Part shown: positions 16,913-25,873 of the stretch, piece by piece | Layout: each line of letters begins with the position of its first letter | Position numbering within the stretch: position 1 is the stretch's first letter | From: Streptomyces sp. SID12488 | Lineage (GTDB): Bacteria; Actinomycetota; Actinomycetes; Streptomycetales; Streptomycetaceae | DNA length: 64,000 nt | NCBI RefSeq assembly: GCF_010548275.1 | Contig: NZ_JAAGLT010000039.1 | Coordinates: 1-64,000, forward strand | Direction of reading: 5' to 3' | Position numbers and translations under genes: made by a program | The notes under the pieces: generated by a model | Seen by the model: the letters and a program-made list of their open reading frames with translations, nothing else | What the model was told of the DNA's origin: nothing | Databases searched by the model: none

Positions 16913-16952
16913 TTGACACGCACTGTACTTCGTTAGTTAACTTCCTAACGAA
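16913..16952 (+). promoter_or_regulatory. Promoter with ROK-type operator
   Basis: TTGACA at 16913-16918 is followed by an inverted repeat TTCGTTAG-N8-CTAACGAA at 16929-16952 that covers the expected -10 region. Sites with TTAG/CTAA arms around TTAACTT are typical for actinobacterial ROK repressors. The promoter faces the sugar kinase at 17101 and the site also lies upstream of the divergent repressor gene. The 327-base gap holds nothing else recognisable. Confidence 0.6.
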
Positions 16953-17100
16953 TGTCACGGTGCTCGCCTGCCGTGTCCGCTCAGAGGCCCGTCCCGGGGC
17001 TTCCCTAGCTCATCTCCAGCTCTCCCGTACGTCAGGTTTTCCCTGCTCCAGGCACGGTTCGCCCACCGTCGCGCCACAGCGCAACGATGAAAGAGGATCC

Positions 17101-18009
17101 GTGCAGGACTCCCCATTCCCGCGCCCGCTCGTCGTGGGCATCGACGTGGGCGGCACCAAGACGCACCTGCGCGCCTGCGCCGGGGACGATCCGATCGCCG
17201 ATCACGTCCGCCCGAGCAGCGGCTGGCGGCCACATGATCCGGTGGCCGCCGGCGACTGGCTGAGCGCGCTGATCGGCGAGGCGCTGCCCACGGGCGCCCG
17301 TCCCTCTTCGGTGGCCGTGGGCGCCCACGCCTGTGAGACACCCCGGCAGTGCGAGGAGATCCGCTCCGTACTCCAGAAACGTCTCGGTGTGCCGTGTCTG
17401 ATCGTCGGCGACGCCGAACTGCTGGTGCCGGCGGCGGGACTGGACAAGGGTGTCGGGCTGGTCGCCGGCACCGGCTCGGTGGCCGTGGGCCGGCGCCTCG
17501 ACGGCACTCTCGTACAGGTCGGCGGCTGGGGCGCGGTACTCGGCGACGAAGGAGGGGCCGCGGGTCTCGTGCGCGAGGCGGCACGGGCCGTCTGGGCCGC
17601 CCATGACCGGGGCCAGGCGCCCGACCCGCTCGCCGAGGGGCTCATATCCGCGTTCGGGGTCAGCGAAGTACCCGCGCTGGGCGCGGCGTTGGAGAGCGCC
17701 ATGGATATCTCCACGGAGTGGGGACGGCACGCTCCCGTGGTGTTCGAGGCCGCCGCCAGTGGTTCGCTGATCGCCGGAGAGGTGATCGCCGAGGGCGGCC
17801 GTTCGCTGGCGTCGCTCGTGGTGCGGCTCGCCGGACGCGGGGTCCCCGTAGACGACGTGGTGGTCTCAGGCGGTACGGTGCTCGCTCAACCAGCCCTGCA
17901 AGACGCTCTGTTGGCATCACTTGCCATACTCCTCCCCGGTGCCCGGCTATGGCCGTCGCGGGTACCGCCGGTCGAAGGGGCCGTAGCGCTGGCTCGTTCA
18001 CTCGTATGA
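17101..18009 (+). CDS. BadF/BadG-type ATPase, N-acetylglucosamine-kinase-like
   Basis: A 302-residue ASKHA-fold kinase. Phosphate-binding loops are visible as GIDVGGTKTHLRAC near residues 13-26 and GLVAGTGSVAVG near 119-130, and VVSGGTVLAQPAL near the C-terminus contacts adenosine. The BadF/BadG/BcrA/BcrD family includes N-acetylglucosamine and related hexosamine kinases. The GTG start follows AAGAGGATCC. Beside a sugar importer and ROK repressor, it most likely phosphorylates the sugar released by the two uncharacterised enzymes. Confidence 0.85.
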   Translation: MQDSPFPRPLVVGIDVGGTKTHLRACAGDDPIADHVRPSSGWRPHDPVAAGDWLSALIGEALPTGARPSSVAVGAHACETPRQCEEIRSVLQKRLGVPCLIVGDAELLVPAAGLDKGVGLVAGTGSVAVGRRLDGTLVQVGGWGAVLGDEGGAAGLVREAARAVWAAHDRGQAPDPLAEGLISAFGVSEVPALGAALESAMDISTEWGRHAPVVFEAAASGSLIAGEVIAEGGRSLASLVVRLAGRGVPVDDVVVSGGTVLAQPALQDALLASLAILLPGARLWPSRVPPVEGAVALARSLV

Positions 18010-18225
18010 CAGTTCGTGGCCGTCTCGCGGTCGCCGGACCATGGGCATCGGTACATGCCCCGGCCGTAGATCTTCGCTCGTACGACCTGCCCTGTGCGCT
18101 TCCCCCTCTGGAAACACACAACACACAGGCCGCATAAACCCCATCTGCCCCATACGCACCCGGGGCACCGCCGTCCGTACGTCGTCACCCGGCCGCAGGG
18201 CCGAAGAACTCAAGAGAGGCATCGC

Positions 18226-20202
18226 ATGCCGTCAGCAGCCGGGCCCCACGCCACCTCGTCGGCCCGTGGCCGCGAACTCGCAGTCGCCAGACGCGGGTTC
18301 CTCCGTACCTCCCTCGGCGCGTCGGCGGGTCTCCTCGCCGCGCCGACCGCCGTCAGCTGGCTGGCCGCGGCCGACGCGAAGGCCGCCACATCGCCTCTCG
18401 CGGTGGCGACCGACGCGAACTCGGCCACCGCGCCTCTCGCGTTCGTCGACGACTACAGCACGAACATCGTCGCCAACGCGACGCCCGAGACCAACGCGGT
18501 GATCCGCGCCCTCGGTGGCTTCGCCAAGGTGTGGAAGACCGGTGACGCCTGGAACACGGGCACACCCCTGCAGCCCTCGGTCCTGCGCGCCAACATGCGT
18601 TACAGCATCCAGCTCACGGGGCTGCGCACGGAGGCGCAGGCGAGGGAGGCGTTCGTCTACGACCGCCAGCACCAGAGCTACGCCATCATCAACGGGCTCG
18701 GCCCGCTGGCGGAGTTGTACCGCTCGGGCGCGAAGGCGGTCACCTCGATCACCTCGGCCCCCCACAGCATCCCGGCGGCCAAGATAAACGACGCCGTTCC
18801 GGCCGACGCGCCCGCGGGCTCCGCGCTGGGCGCCGGCTCGTACGACTCGGACCTCGGCCAGGTGGCCAAGCTCGTCGACACCGTGCGCGGGGACTTCACC
18901 TCCAGCAACCCCGCCAAGTTCAGCTTCCAGTACCCGCGGCCGTGGCGGATGAACGAGAACAGCCAGGTCGTCGACACCGGACAGCTCGACGGACTCGGTT
19001 ACCCGGTCTACGACTCCGACGTCGTCGTCGTGACGCAGCTGCTGCGGCAGCGCAGCGACGTCCCGGCCGAGGACGGCGGTTTCCCCAGCGGTCACACCAA
19101 CGCCTTCCACCTGGCGGCCCTGGCGTACGCGTACGCGGTCCCGGAGCGCTTCCAGGAGATCGTGACCCGTGCCTTCGAGCTGAGCCACACCCGGATCATG
19201 TCCGGCATGCACTCCACGGTCGACGTCATCGGCGGCCGGATCATGGCCACCGCGCTGGCCGCAGCCGTGCTGTACAAGCCGGAGAACACGGCGCTCAAGG
19301 CCGCCGCGCGCAAGCAGGCCGCCGAGTACTTCCAGGCCAGAACGGGCACGACGGCCGACACGCTGTTCGCCTACGCGCACTCCGACGCCCACGACAAGTA
19401 CGCCGACCGGGCCGCGAACCGCGCCCTGGTCACGCCCAAGCTGACGTACGTCCTGAACCGGCAGGGCCGCTCGACGCCGCTGACCGTTCCGAAGGGCGCC
19501 GAGGTACTGCTGGAGACGCGGCTCCCCTACCTGACCGCGGACCAGCGCCGGGCGGTGCTGCGCACGACCGCGCTGCCCTCCGGTTACGTCCTGCTCGACG
19601 GCTTCGAGCAGTGGGGCCGGCTCAACCTGTTCGCCGCGGCGGACGGTTACGGCTCCTTCGAGTCCGGCGTGACCGTCAAGCTCGACGCGGCGGCCCACGG
19701 CTTCGGTGCGGCCGACTCCTGGCGCAACGACATCGACGGCCGGGGCGGGCTGACCAAGACCGGCACCGGCAAGCTCACGCTGACCGGCCAGAACACCTAC
19801 ACGGGCGGGACGGTCCTCAAGGCCGGCACGCTGGTCTCGGCCTCGTCGCACGCGCTGGGCCACGGCGACGTCCGGGTGCAGGGCGGAACGCTGCGGGTGA
19901 CCGAGCCGGTCCAGCTGCACGGCGCGTACACCCAGCAGTCGGGAACACTGGCGGTCACGCTGCGCAAGGACCGCCGCAAGGAGGTCGTGACGGTGACCGG
20001 GCGCGTGCTCCTGGAGAAGGGAAGCGTCCTGTCGCTGACCCTCGACGCCAAGAACCCGCCGGCCGTGGGCAGCGTCGTCCCCGTCATCACCGCTTCGGCG
20101 CTCCGTGGCCACTTCGACCGCGTCACGGTGAACTCGACCAAGATCCGCGCCGTACCCGTCTACACGGCAAAGGGTCTGTCGGTACGACTCCTGAAGCGGT
20201 AA
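18226..20202 (+). CDS. Tat-exported PAP2 phosphatase with autotransporter-associated repeat
   Basis: The 658-residue protein has a twin-arginine signal (ARRGFLRTSLGASAGLLAAP, residues 21-40). The PAP2 acid phosphatase core is shown by GGFPSGHTNAFH near residue 285 and SHTRIMSGMHSTVDVIGG near 320-337, supplying the catalytic histidines. Near residues 505-545 lies GGLTKTGTGKLTLTGQNTYT, an autotransporter-associated beta-strand (PATR) repeat, normally seen in Gram-negative surface proteins. The ATG at 18226 follows GAGAGG; earlier in-frame starts lack one. It probably dephosphorylates an extracellular substrate that is not identifiable from sequence. Confidence 0.87.
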   Translation: MPSAAGPHATSSARGRELAVARRGFLRTSLGASAGLLAAPTAVSWLAAADAKAATSPLAVATDANSATAPLAFVDDYSTNIVANATPETNAVIRALGGFAKVWKTGDAWNTGTPLQPSVLRANMRYSIQLTGLRTEAQAREAFVYDRQHQSYAIINGLGPLAELYRSGAKAVTSITSAPHSIPAAKINDAVPADAPAGSALGAGSYDSDLGQVAKLVDTVRGDFTSSNPAKFSFQYPRPWRMNENSQVVDTGQLDGLGYPVYDSDVVVVTQLLRQRSDVPAEDGGFPSGHTNAFHLAALAYAYAVPERFQEIVTRAFELSHTRIMSGMHSTVDVIGGRIMATALAAAVLYKPENTALKAAARKQAAEYFQARTGTTADTLFAYAHSDAHDKYADRAANRALVTPKLTYVLNRQGRSTPLTVPKGAEVLLETRLPYLTADQRRAVLRTTALPSGYVLLDGFEQWGRLNLFAAADGYGSFESGVTVKLDAAAHGFGAADSWRNDIDGRGGLTKTGTGKLTLTGQNTYTGGTVLKAGTLVSASSHALGHGDVRVQGGTLRVTEPVQLHGAYTQQSGTLAVTLRKDRRKEVVTVTGRVLLEKGSVLSLTLDAKNPPAVGSVVPVITASALRGHFDRVTVNSTKIRAVPVYTAKGLSVRLLKR

Positions 20203-20285
20203 TGCACGCCGCGGGGCGGGAGCTGATGCGAGAGTAGGGCCATGGCCCGGCTCCGGATCACTCCCGCCACCGCACGGGGCGGACG

Positions 20286-22052
20286 ATGACGCGCGATCGG
20301 CACACGGCTCTCGCCCCCAGGACTCCCCCGGACGCGGGGAGCCCGCCCGGCTCCGAGGCTCCGGAGAAGTTGCTCCCCGGTACCGCTCCCGCCGCACCGG
20401 CGGCCCCGACCCGGCTCGCCCGACTGCTCGCCCGTCCCGCACGCCACCGCCGCCTGCTGGTCCCGCTCGCCGTGGCCGTCCTGCTCCTCCAGATGGCCGT
20501 GGCGATGGTCACCACGGCGGTGGAACAGACGCCCACCATCGACGAGCCCGTGTACGTCGGCACGGCGGCCGTCTATCTCCACGAGCACAGCCTGCGTCTC
20601 AACCCCGAGCACCCGCCGCTGGGCAAGCTGATCGTCGCCGCCGGGGTGGCCGCGGCCGGCCCGCATTTCGACCGGGCCTACGACGGTGACCAGAGCCATG
20701 TGGGCCGCCATCTGCTCTACGAGTCCGGCAACGACCCCTGGCGGCTGATGCTGTGGGCGCGGCTGCCGGTGATCGCGCTGACGCTGCTCTTCGGGCTGGT
20801 GGTGTTCACCTTCAGCCGTGAACTCGCCGGTGTGGTGGGCGGGTTGGGGGCACTCACCCTGTACGCATTCTCGCCGGACGTCGTCGCGCACGGCTCGCTG
20901 GCGACGCTCGACGTACCGGCGGCCGGGTTCGTGCTGACGGCCGTGTGGCTGCTGTGGCGGGCGCGGTGGCGGCCCCGCCTGTATCTGCCGCTCGCCGGAG
21001 CGGCGCTCGGCGCGGCCGTGGCCACCAAGATGAACACCCTCGCCGCCGTCCCCGTGTTGCTCCTGCTGGCCGGCCTGTCGGTGTGGCGAGCCCGGCTCAC
21101 GACGGCTCCGGGAGCGCGCCTGAAGCTGCTCGCGCGCGCTGTCGCGGGCGCGGCCCTGGTGGCGCTGGTCGCGGTGGCCGTCGTATGGGCGGCGTATCTC
21201 GCCGTCGATCCGCGGCTGCGCTGGACGGCGTCCCCCGGCGAGGTACCGGTCGTGCACGGGCTGCGGGGGCGACTGGCCGGCCTGCTGCCCTTCCCGGGGG
21301 CCTACCGCGACGGGTTGCGGATTCAGTTCGGTCTGGAGAACGCGCACTGGGAGGGCTTTCTCTTCGGGCGGCACTACGAGGGATCCCTCTGGTACTACCT
21401 GCCGGCGGCGCTCCTGGTGAAGACACCGCTCGGCATGCTGGCGCTGTGGGCTGCCGGCACGGTCGCGTTCTTGACGATTCGTCAACTGCGGTCTGTCGCG
21501 CCCTACTTGCTGCTTCCGACGGCGGTGCTGCTGGCCGTGGCCATGGACGGGCAGCGGGACTTCGGGGTGCGGTACGCCATCTTCGTGCCGATGTTCGGGG
21601 CGGTGGTGGCGGTCGGGGTGCTCGCGCTGCGGCGCCGGTGGGTGCCGGTCGTCGCGGCGGGGCTGTTGGCGTTCGTGGCGGTCAGTTCGCTGCGGACCTT
21701 CCCGTTCTATCTGCCGTACGCCAACGAGGCGTTCGGCTCGGCGGCGAAGACGCACGAGCGGCTGCACGACTCCAACGTCGACTGGGGCCAGGACCTGGGC
21801 CGCCTCGCGGACCGGCTGCGGCACCGGTACGCGGGGCAGCGGGTCTGGCTGGTCTACAAGGGCAGCGGCGTCCCGTCGTACTACGGGATCCACGCGTCCG
21901 ATCCGCGCGGCCGGCCCGAACGGAAGGTGCGCGGAGTGCTGGTGGTGTCGGACTCGTCGGTCGCCAAGGCGCGGGGGCGACTGGCGCGGCTGATCCACAG
22001 CAGCCACGAGGTCGACGAGGTCGGCCACTCGATCACGATCTTCCGCAGGTGA
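20286..22052 (+). CDS. GT39/ArnT-like membrane glycosyltransferase
   Basis: The 588-residue polytopic protein starts with a cytoplasmic Pro/Ala-rich segment, then about 10-12 membrane helices. The first extracytoplasmic loop carries TIDEPVYVGTAAVYL, the acidic DE pair used as catalytic base in PMT/ArnT enzymes, followed by NPEHPPLGKL, another family hallmark. The C-terminus has DSNVDWGQDLGRLADRL, common in actinobacterial members. It should transfer a sugar from a polyprenyl-phosphate donor to an extracytoplasmic acceptor. It follows the PAP2 gene by 83 bases; a joint envelope role is possible. Confidence 0.85.
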   Translation: MTRDRHTALAPRTPPDAGSPPGSEAPEKLLPGTAPAAPAAPTRLARLLARPARHRRLLVPLAVAVLLLQMAVAMVTTAVEQTPTIDEPVYVGTAAVYLHEHSLRLNPEHPPLGKLIVAAGVAAAGPHFDRAYDGDQSHVGRHLLYESGNDPWRLMLWARLPVIALTLLFGLVVFTFSRELAGVVGGLGALTLYAFSPDVVAHGSLATLDVPAAGFVLTAVWLLWRARWRPRLYLPLAGAALGAAVATKMNTLAAVPVLLLLAGLSVWRARLTTAPGARLKLLARAVAGAALVALVAVAVVWAAYLAVDPRLRWTASPGEVPVVHGLRGRLAGLLPFPGAYRDGLRIQFGLENAHWEGFLFGRHYEGSLWYYLPAALLVKTPLGMLALWAAGTVAFLTIRQLRSVAPYLLLPTAVLLAVAMDGQRDFGVRYAIFVPMFGAVVAVGVLALRRRWVPVVAAGLLAFVAVSSLRTFPFYLPYANEAFGSAAKTHERLHDSNVDWGQDLGRLADRLRHRYAGQRVWLVYKGSGVPSYYGIHASDPRGRPERKVRGVLVVSDSSVAKARGRLARLIHSSHEVDEVGHSITIFRR

Positions 22053-22099
22053 ACGGTGAGCTATGTTGAGTCGCTGTGGGAGACGAACGAGGCACATCG

Positions 22100-23023
22100 G
22101 TGCCATCGCCGCAGCAGGCACGCGCCCAGGCGTCCGCGATCACCTCGGGCAAGACCGCCCCGGAGGTGGAGGCGGCGCCGGCCTCCCGGCTGCGGGAGTT
22201 GTTCGACGGGCCCCGGCTCTCCCCCGGGCAGCGGCGCATCGCGCAGTACCTGATCGAACACATCACCGAGGCCGCGTTCCTGTCGATCACGGACCTGGCG
22301 GACCGGGTGGGCGTGAGCCAGCCGTCGGTGACCCGGTTCGCGGCGGCCGTCGGGTTCAGCGGCTACCCCGCGTTGCGCGAGAGGCTCCAGGCCATCGCGC
22401 TCAGCACCCTCGCGAACGCGCCGGGCACGGCGGAGGAGAACCGGAGCAACGAACTCCAGGCCGCCGTGGACGCCGAGATCGCGAACCTGGAGAACCTTCG
22501 GCGGGACTTCGCCGATCCCGACCGGGTGATCGAGGTCGGCCGGAGCCTGTCGCGCTCGACTCCGCTGACCGTGCTCGGCCTGCGTATCTCCGGGTCACTG
22601 GCCGAGTACTTCGCCTACGCCGCCCGGCGTATCCACCCCGACGTCCGGCTGGTGACCCGGGGCGGCAGTGTCGCCTACGACTCACTCCTCCAGTCACGGG
22701 AGGCGGGGGGCACCTGGGTGCTGGCCTTCTCGATGCCCCGGCACGCGCAGGAGACGCTCACCGCGGTGCGGGTCGCCCGGCGGGCCGGGCTGCGGGTGGC
22801 CCTGATCACCGACCTGGCACTCGGCCCGCTGGCCGACGAGGCCGACATCACCTTCGCCACCGGCACGGGCTCCCGGCTGGTATTCGACTCGTACGCCGGG
22901 CCCGTGGTGCTGTCGGCGGCGCTCCTCCAGGCCATGACGGACGCCGATCCGGAACGGACCCAGGGGCGCCTGGAGGACTACGAGCAGAGCGCCGACCTGC
23001 ACCAGTTCTTCCTTCGGGACTAA
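22100..23023 (+). CDS. MurR/RpiR-family regulator with SIS domain
   Basis: The protein has an N-terminal HTH_6 domain (LSPGQRRIAQYLIEHITEAA, then VGVSQPSVTRFAAAVGFSGY) and a C-terminal SIS sugar-phosphate isomerase-like domain (LGLRISGSLAEYFAYAAR, VLAFSMPRHAQETLTAVRVA, DLALGPLADEADI). It should respond to a phosphosugar, perhaps an amino sugar. The GTG at 22100 is chosen because ACGAGG precedes it; an in-frame GTG at 22076 has no ribosome binding site. The likely targets are not obvious; the upstream glycosyltransferase or the downstream AT-rich region may be involved. Confidence 0.87.
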   Translation: MPSPQQARAQASAITSGKTAPEVEAAPASRLRELFDGPRLSPGQRRIAQYLIEHITEAAFLSITDLADRVGVSQPSVTRFAAAVGFSGYPALRERLQAIALSTLANAPGTAEENRSNELQAAVDAEIANLENLRRDFADPDRVIEVGRSLSRSTPLTVLGLRISGSLAEYFAYAARRIHPDVRLVTRGGSVAYDSLLQSREAGGTWVLAFSMPRHAQETLTAVRVARRAGLRVALITDLALGPLADEADITFATGTGSRLVFDSYAGPVVLSAALLQAMTDADPERTQGRLEDYEQSADLHQFFLRD

Positions 23024-23336
23024 ATCGGCCGCCTGTGTCGTCGCACGGGTCGTATGGGTCGTATGGGTGTTCATCCCGTTTTGTGCATGAATTTTTTCAT
23101 ACTTCTTGCAAACCGAACGGCATATATAAATACTGCTCACGGATCGCGTCCCGGTGGGACTCCGGGCACGATCCACGCCTGCGCACCCGCTGCCGCCGTC
23201 TCCTACCCGCGTCGGCGCCGCGGGTGTCCGGACGGGTGTCGCCTGCGCGAACGCCCGTTGCGGCCCCGGCCATCCCCTGGGCCGGGGCCGCTGAATCCCG
23301 TCGCACCACCCTGTCGACGCCGCACTCCCGGAAGCG
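23024..23336. other. Intergenic region with AT-rich stretch and candidate operator
   Basis: Over 300 bases without a gene. It begins with two near-identical ggtcgtatg units, then an AT-rich stretch around 23070-23130, unusual here, containing the inverted repeat ATGAA-N4-TTCAT at 23087-23100. RpiR-type regulators bind such AT-rich palindromes, so this may be a site for the regulator encoded just upstream, or part of a promoter for the small gene downstream. Confidence 0.4.
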
Positions 23337-23726
23337 ATGACCATGCCCATGACGTCCACGATGACCACACGGACCAGCCCGGACTGGCCCTGTCAGGTCA
23401 AGATTCCCGGCAGTTACGACTGGGAGCGCTCGGCGGTCAAGTGGCTGCGCGAGCTGGTGCCGACGCGCTACGCGGGCTACCCCACGCTGATCCGCCACCC
23501 CGTCCTGCTGGCCCGCCACGCGCACATCCAGGTGCAGCACGAGATCCGCGTGGCCCGCACCGCCCTCCAGACGGCCCGCGCCGACCTGCCCGGCCTCGGC
23601 CTGAGCGAGTCGGTCATCGAGCACACGATCAAGATGTACGCCGCCGAGGTGCTCCAGCTCCAGCACATCGCCCGCAGCATCCGCGCGGTCACCCAGGCCC
23701 TGGTCGACACCCACGCCGCCCGCTGA
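23337..23726 (+). CDS. Conserved hypothetical protein
   Basis: A 129-residue soluble protein of predicted helical character, with conserved-looking blocks WERSAVKWLRELVPTRYAGY, PVLLARHAHIQVQHEIRVAR and a His-rich helix EHTIKMYAAEVLQLQHIAR. Similar proteins occur in Streptomyces but I do not recognise a function. Codon bias is typical of real genes here. No clear Shine-Dalgarno is visible before the ATG at 23337; ATGs at 23343 and 23349 are alternatives. Confidence 0.7.
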   Translation: MTMPMTSTMTTRTSPDWPCQVKIPGSYDWERSAVKWLRELVPTRYAGYPTLIRHPVLLARHAHIQVQHEIRVARTALQTARADLPGLGLSESVIEHTIKMYAAEVLQLQHIARSIRAVTQALVDTHAAR

Positions 23727-23784
23727 GCCCGTCGCCGGGTCGGCTCGGCCCGGTGACGGCTGCGGCCGAGCGGCACCAGGGCGT

Positions 23785-24468
23785 TCAGGACCCCGTACGG
23801 GACTCCAGGTCCTTGCGCGTGTCGTCGCCGTAGACACCCGACTCGTCGCCGCGGATTCCGTACCAGAGCTGGAAGCGGGCCACGGCCTCGGTGAGGGCGG
23901 TGTCGTAACTGCCGCTCGTGGCGCCGTGGGTGTAGACGTCCGGGATGCGCAGCAGACGTTCCTGCAGGTCCGTCACCTCGGGGCCGCTGGCCCCCTCACG
24001 CAGGGTGCCCCGGCCGTCCGGGTCGGCCGCGACGGGCGCCGACGGGACGGGGGTGGCGGCCGGGGTGACCGAGGGCGCCGGCCGGACCTCGTCGCCCTCG
24101 GCGCTGCCCGGGAGCAGCAGGGCCGACCCGAAGCCGACCAGGGCCGCCGCGCCGACGGCGACCACGACAGCGGCCCGGCGCAGGTTCGGGCCGAACCCGA
24201 AGCCCCCGCCGGTGCGTTCCGTCCGTTCGGCGCGCCGACGGCGGGACACGGGGGGCAGCTCCTGCGTCGCGTCCTCGGCGCCGGGAGCCGGGCGGGGCGC
24301 GGGCCGGGGCAGGGGAACGGACTCGTAGCCCTCCGGGATTCCCGACATCGCCTCCTCGTGCTCCCGCATGAGCTGCGCCAGTGCCTCGGTGCGGCGACGA
24401 CGCACCACGCGCGTCGGCTCCAGGGGTCTGCGGCCTTCCGGCCGGCCCGGTACGGGCGGTGTCGACAC
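23785..24468 (-). CDS. Membrane-anchored protein with peptidoglycan-binding domain
   Basis: The 227-residue protein has a cytoplasmic Arg/Pro-rich N-terminus, one membrane helix near residues 90-115 (AAVVVAVGAAALVGFGSALL), a Pro/Ala/Thr-rich linker, and a C-terminal PG_binding_1 domain (LREGASGPEVTDLQERL to VARFQLWYGI). The domain should face the wall and bind peptidoglycan. The GTG at 24468 follows GGGGAG. The tail GVYGDDTRKDLESRTGS is typical of Streptomyces members. It may tether or sense the wall; no enzyme domain is present. Confidence 0.85.
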   Translation of the reverse strand: MSTPPVPGRPEGRRPLEPTRVVRRRRTEALAQLMREHEEAMSGIPEGYESVPLPRPAPRPAPGAEDATQELPPVSRRRRAERTERTGGGFGFGPNLRRAAVVVAVGAAALVGFGSALLLPGSAEGDEVRPAPSVTPAATPVPSAPVAADPDGRGTLREGASGPEVTDLQERLLRIPDVYTHGATSGSYDTALTEAVARFQLWYGIRGDESGVYGDDTRKDLESRTGS

Positions 24469-24619
24469 TCTGCTCCCCTTCCCAGCGTTCTCCTGCGTAC
24501 GGACTTCACACGGGCCGCGTACGACGATGCCGTCGGCTCCGTGAAGTGATACGCGTTCAGATGCCACCGGGTTCAGTGCGGCGGGCAGAGGTTGCGGGAA
24601 GTCCGGCGTCCGGTGCCGC

Positions 24620-25019
24620 CTCAGCCCAGGCCGGACCGCTCGACGAAGTCTCCAGGTGGGCCGGGGCCGGGACATCGTGGCCGTCGGGACCGACACCTAG
24701 GCGCACGCCCTCGCCTGCCCGGACACCCGCGCCGTCGGACCGGGCGGCCGAACCGTCCTGCCCGGCATCGCCTCCGGCAACCGTGACGAGGCGGCCCTCG
24801 GCAATCCGTACGACTTCGACGTCGCCCGCGCGGACAACGACCACGTCACCTTCGGCAAGGGCAGCCCGCGCCTACGCCTGGGCGACCCGCCGGCCCGCAC
24901 CGAGATCCGGATCATGTTCGAGGAGCTGATCCCGCGCCTCGCGAACATCCGGCCGACGGGGGGACGTTCCCCGGGTGCGCTCGAACTTCGTCGACGGGAT
25001 CAAGAACGGGATCAAGTAG
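24620..25019 (+). pseudogene. Cytochrome P450 remnant without haem cysteine
   Basis: Three frames together spell the C-terminal third of a bacterial P450: LDEVSRWAGAGTSW (K-helix region), SGNRDEAALGNPYDFDVAR, HVTFGKGSPRLRLGDPPAR and TEIRIMFEELIPRLANI, ending VRSNFVDGIKNGIK. The haem loop, normally FGxGxHxCLG, here reads FGKGSPRLRLG, so the cysteine ligand is lost. At least one frameshift (near 24960-24975) and an in-frame stop (24697-24699) interrupt it, and the N-terminal two thirds are missing. It is a decayed gene. Confidence 0.75.
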
Positions 25020-25088
25020 CTGCCTATGGAGGTCACCCTCACGTGAGCCGTCGGCACGACCCGGAGTGCACTCGGTTCCCCGGACGCA

Positions 25089-25103
25089 GCGCACTGAGTG
25101 CCA
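25089..25103. promoter_or_regulatory. TetR operator, copy 1
   Basis: CACTGAGTGCCA, identical over 12 bases to a second copy at 25874-25888, lies 31 bases upstream of the TetR start. The core CACT-G-AGTG is palindromic. Two copies flanking the regulator gene indicate autoregulation plus control of the downstream gene. Confidence 0.65.
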
Positions 25104-25134
25104 TCGGTCCCGGTCTGATGCTAGTTTCCCGACC

Positions 25135-25851
25135 ATGACCAAACCGCCCATGCGGGACGCCCTGGTCGCGGCGGCCTTCCAGCTGTTCCTGGAGCGTGGC
25201 TACGAGCAGACCACCGTGGACGACATCGTGGCGCTGGCCGGGGTCGGGCGGCGGTCGTTCTTCCGCTACTTCCCCTCCAAGGAGGACGTGGTCTTCCCCG
25301 ACCACGAGCGGTGCCTCGCCGACATGACGGCGTACCTGGCCGAAAGCGCCGCGGACGCGGAACCGGTCCGACGGGTGTGCGACGCCGCCCGCATGGTCCT
25401 GCTCATGTACGCCGAGAACCCGGCCTTCTCCGTCCAGCGCTACCGCCTCACCAAGAAGGTCCCCGGGCTGCGGGCCTCCGAGCTGTCGGTGGTCTGGCGG
25501 TACGAGCGCGCCCTGGCCGCGTATCTGCGCGGGCGTTTCGCCGGCCGGCCCGACGGGACACTCCGGGCCGACGTGATCGCGGCGTCGGTCGTCGCGGCCC
25601 ACAACAACGCGCTTCGCTCCTGGCTGCGCTCGGACGGACACGGCGACGCGACCACGGCGGTCGACCACGCCCTGGACTACGTGAAGGCCGCGTTCGGCAC
25701 ACCACCCCCGGCTCCCGGCCGGAACGGGCCCGAACCCGCACCTGGGTCCGAGTCCGAGGACGTGGTGGTCGTCGTCTCGCGGCGCGGGGCGCCCATGTGG
25801 CGGGTCGTCCAGGAGATCGAGTCCGTGCTCACAGCCCAGCGCGAGAACTGA
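25135..25851 (+). CDS. TetR-family transcriptional regulator
   Basis: The 238-residue protein has a standard TetR DNA-binding domain (LVAAAFQLFLERGYEQTTVDDIVALAGVGRRSFFRYFPSKEDVV, described in pieces: helix 1, turn and recognition helix) followed by a helical ligand-binding domain. The C-terminal extension of about 45 residues is Pro/Gly rich and then ends in a short strand-helix (DVVVVVSRRGAPMW) unusual for the family. It is flanked by two copies of a palindromic operator and probably represses itself and the DUF35 gene 110 bases downstream. Ligand unknown; an acyl-CoA is plausible given the DUF35 neighbour. Confidence 0.87.
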   Translation: MTKPPMRDALVAAAFQLFLERGYEQTTVDDIVALAGVGRRSFFRYFPSKEDVVFPDHERCLADMTAYLAESAADAEPVRRVCDAARMVLLMYAENPAFSVQRYRLTKKVPGLRASELSVVWRYERALAAYLRGRFAGRPDGTLRADVIAASVVAAHNNALRSWLRSDGHGDATTAVDHALDYVKAAFGTPPPAPGRNGPEPAPGSESEDVVVVVSRRGAPMWRVVQEIESVLTAQREN

Positions 25852-25873
25852 GGGTACGCAGTACCTTTACGCG

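Noticed and set aside
18232..20442. 736-codon minus-strand reading frame
   Set aside because: It lies opposite the PAP2 gene, is dominated by Arg, Gly and Val runs, and shows no domain or ribosome binding site.
23041..23072. Repeated ggtcgtatg units as a possible satellite or regulator site
   Set aside because: Only two close copies exist, too few to call a functional tandem repeat.
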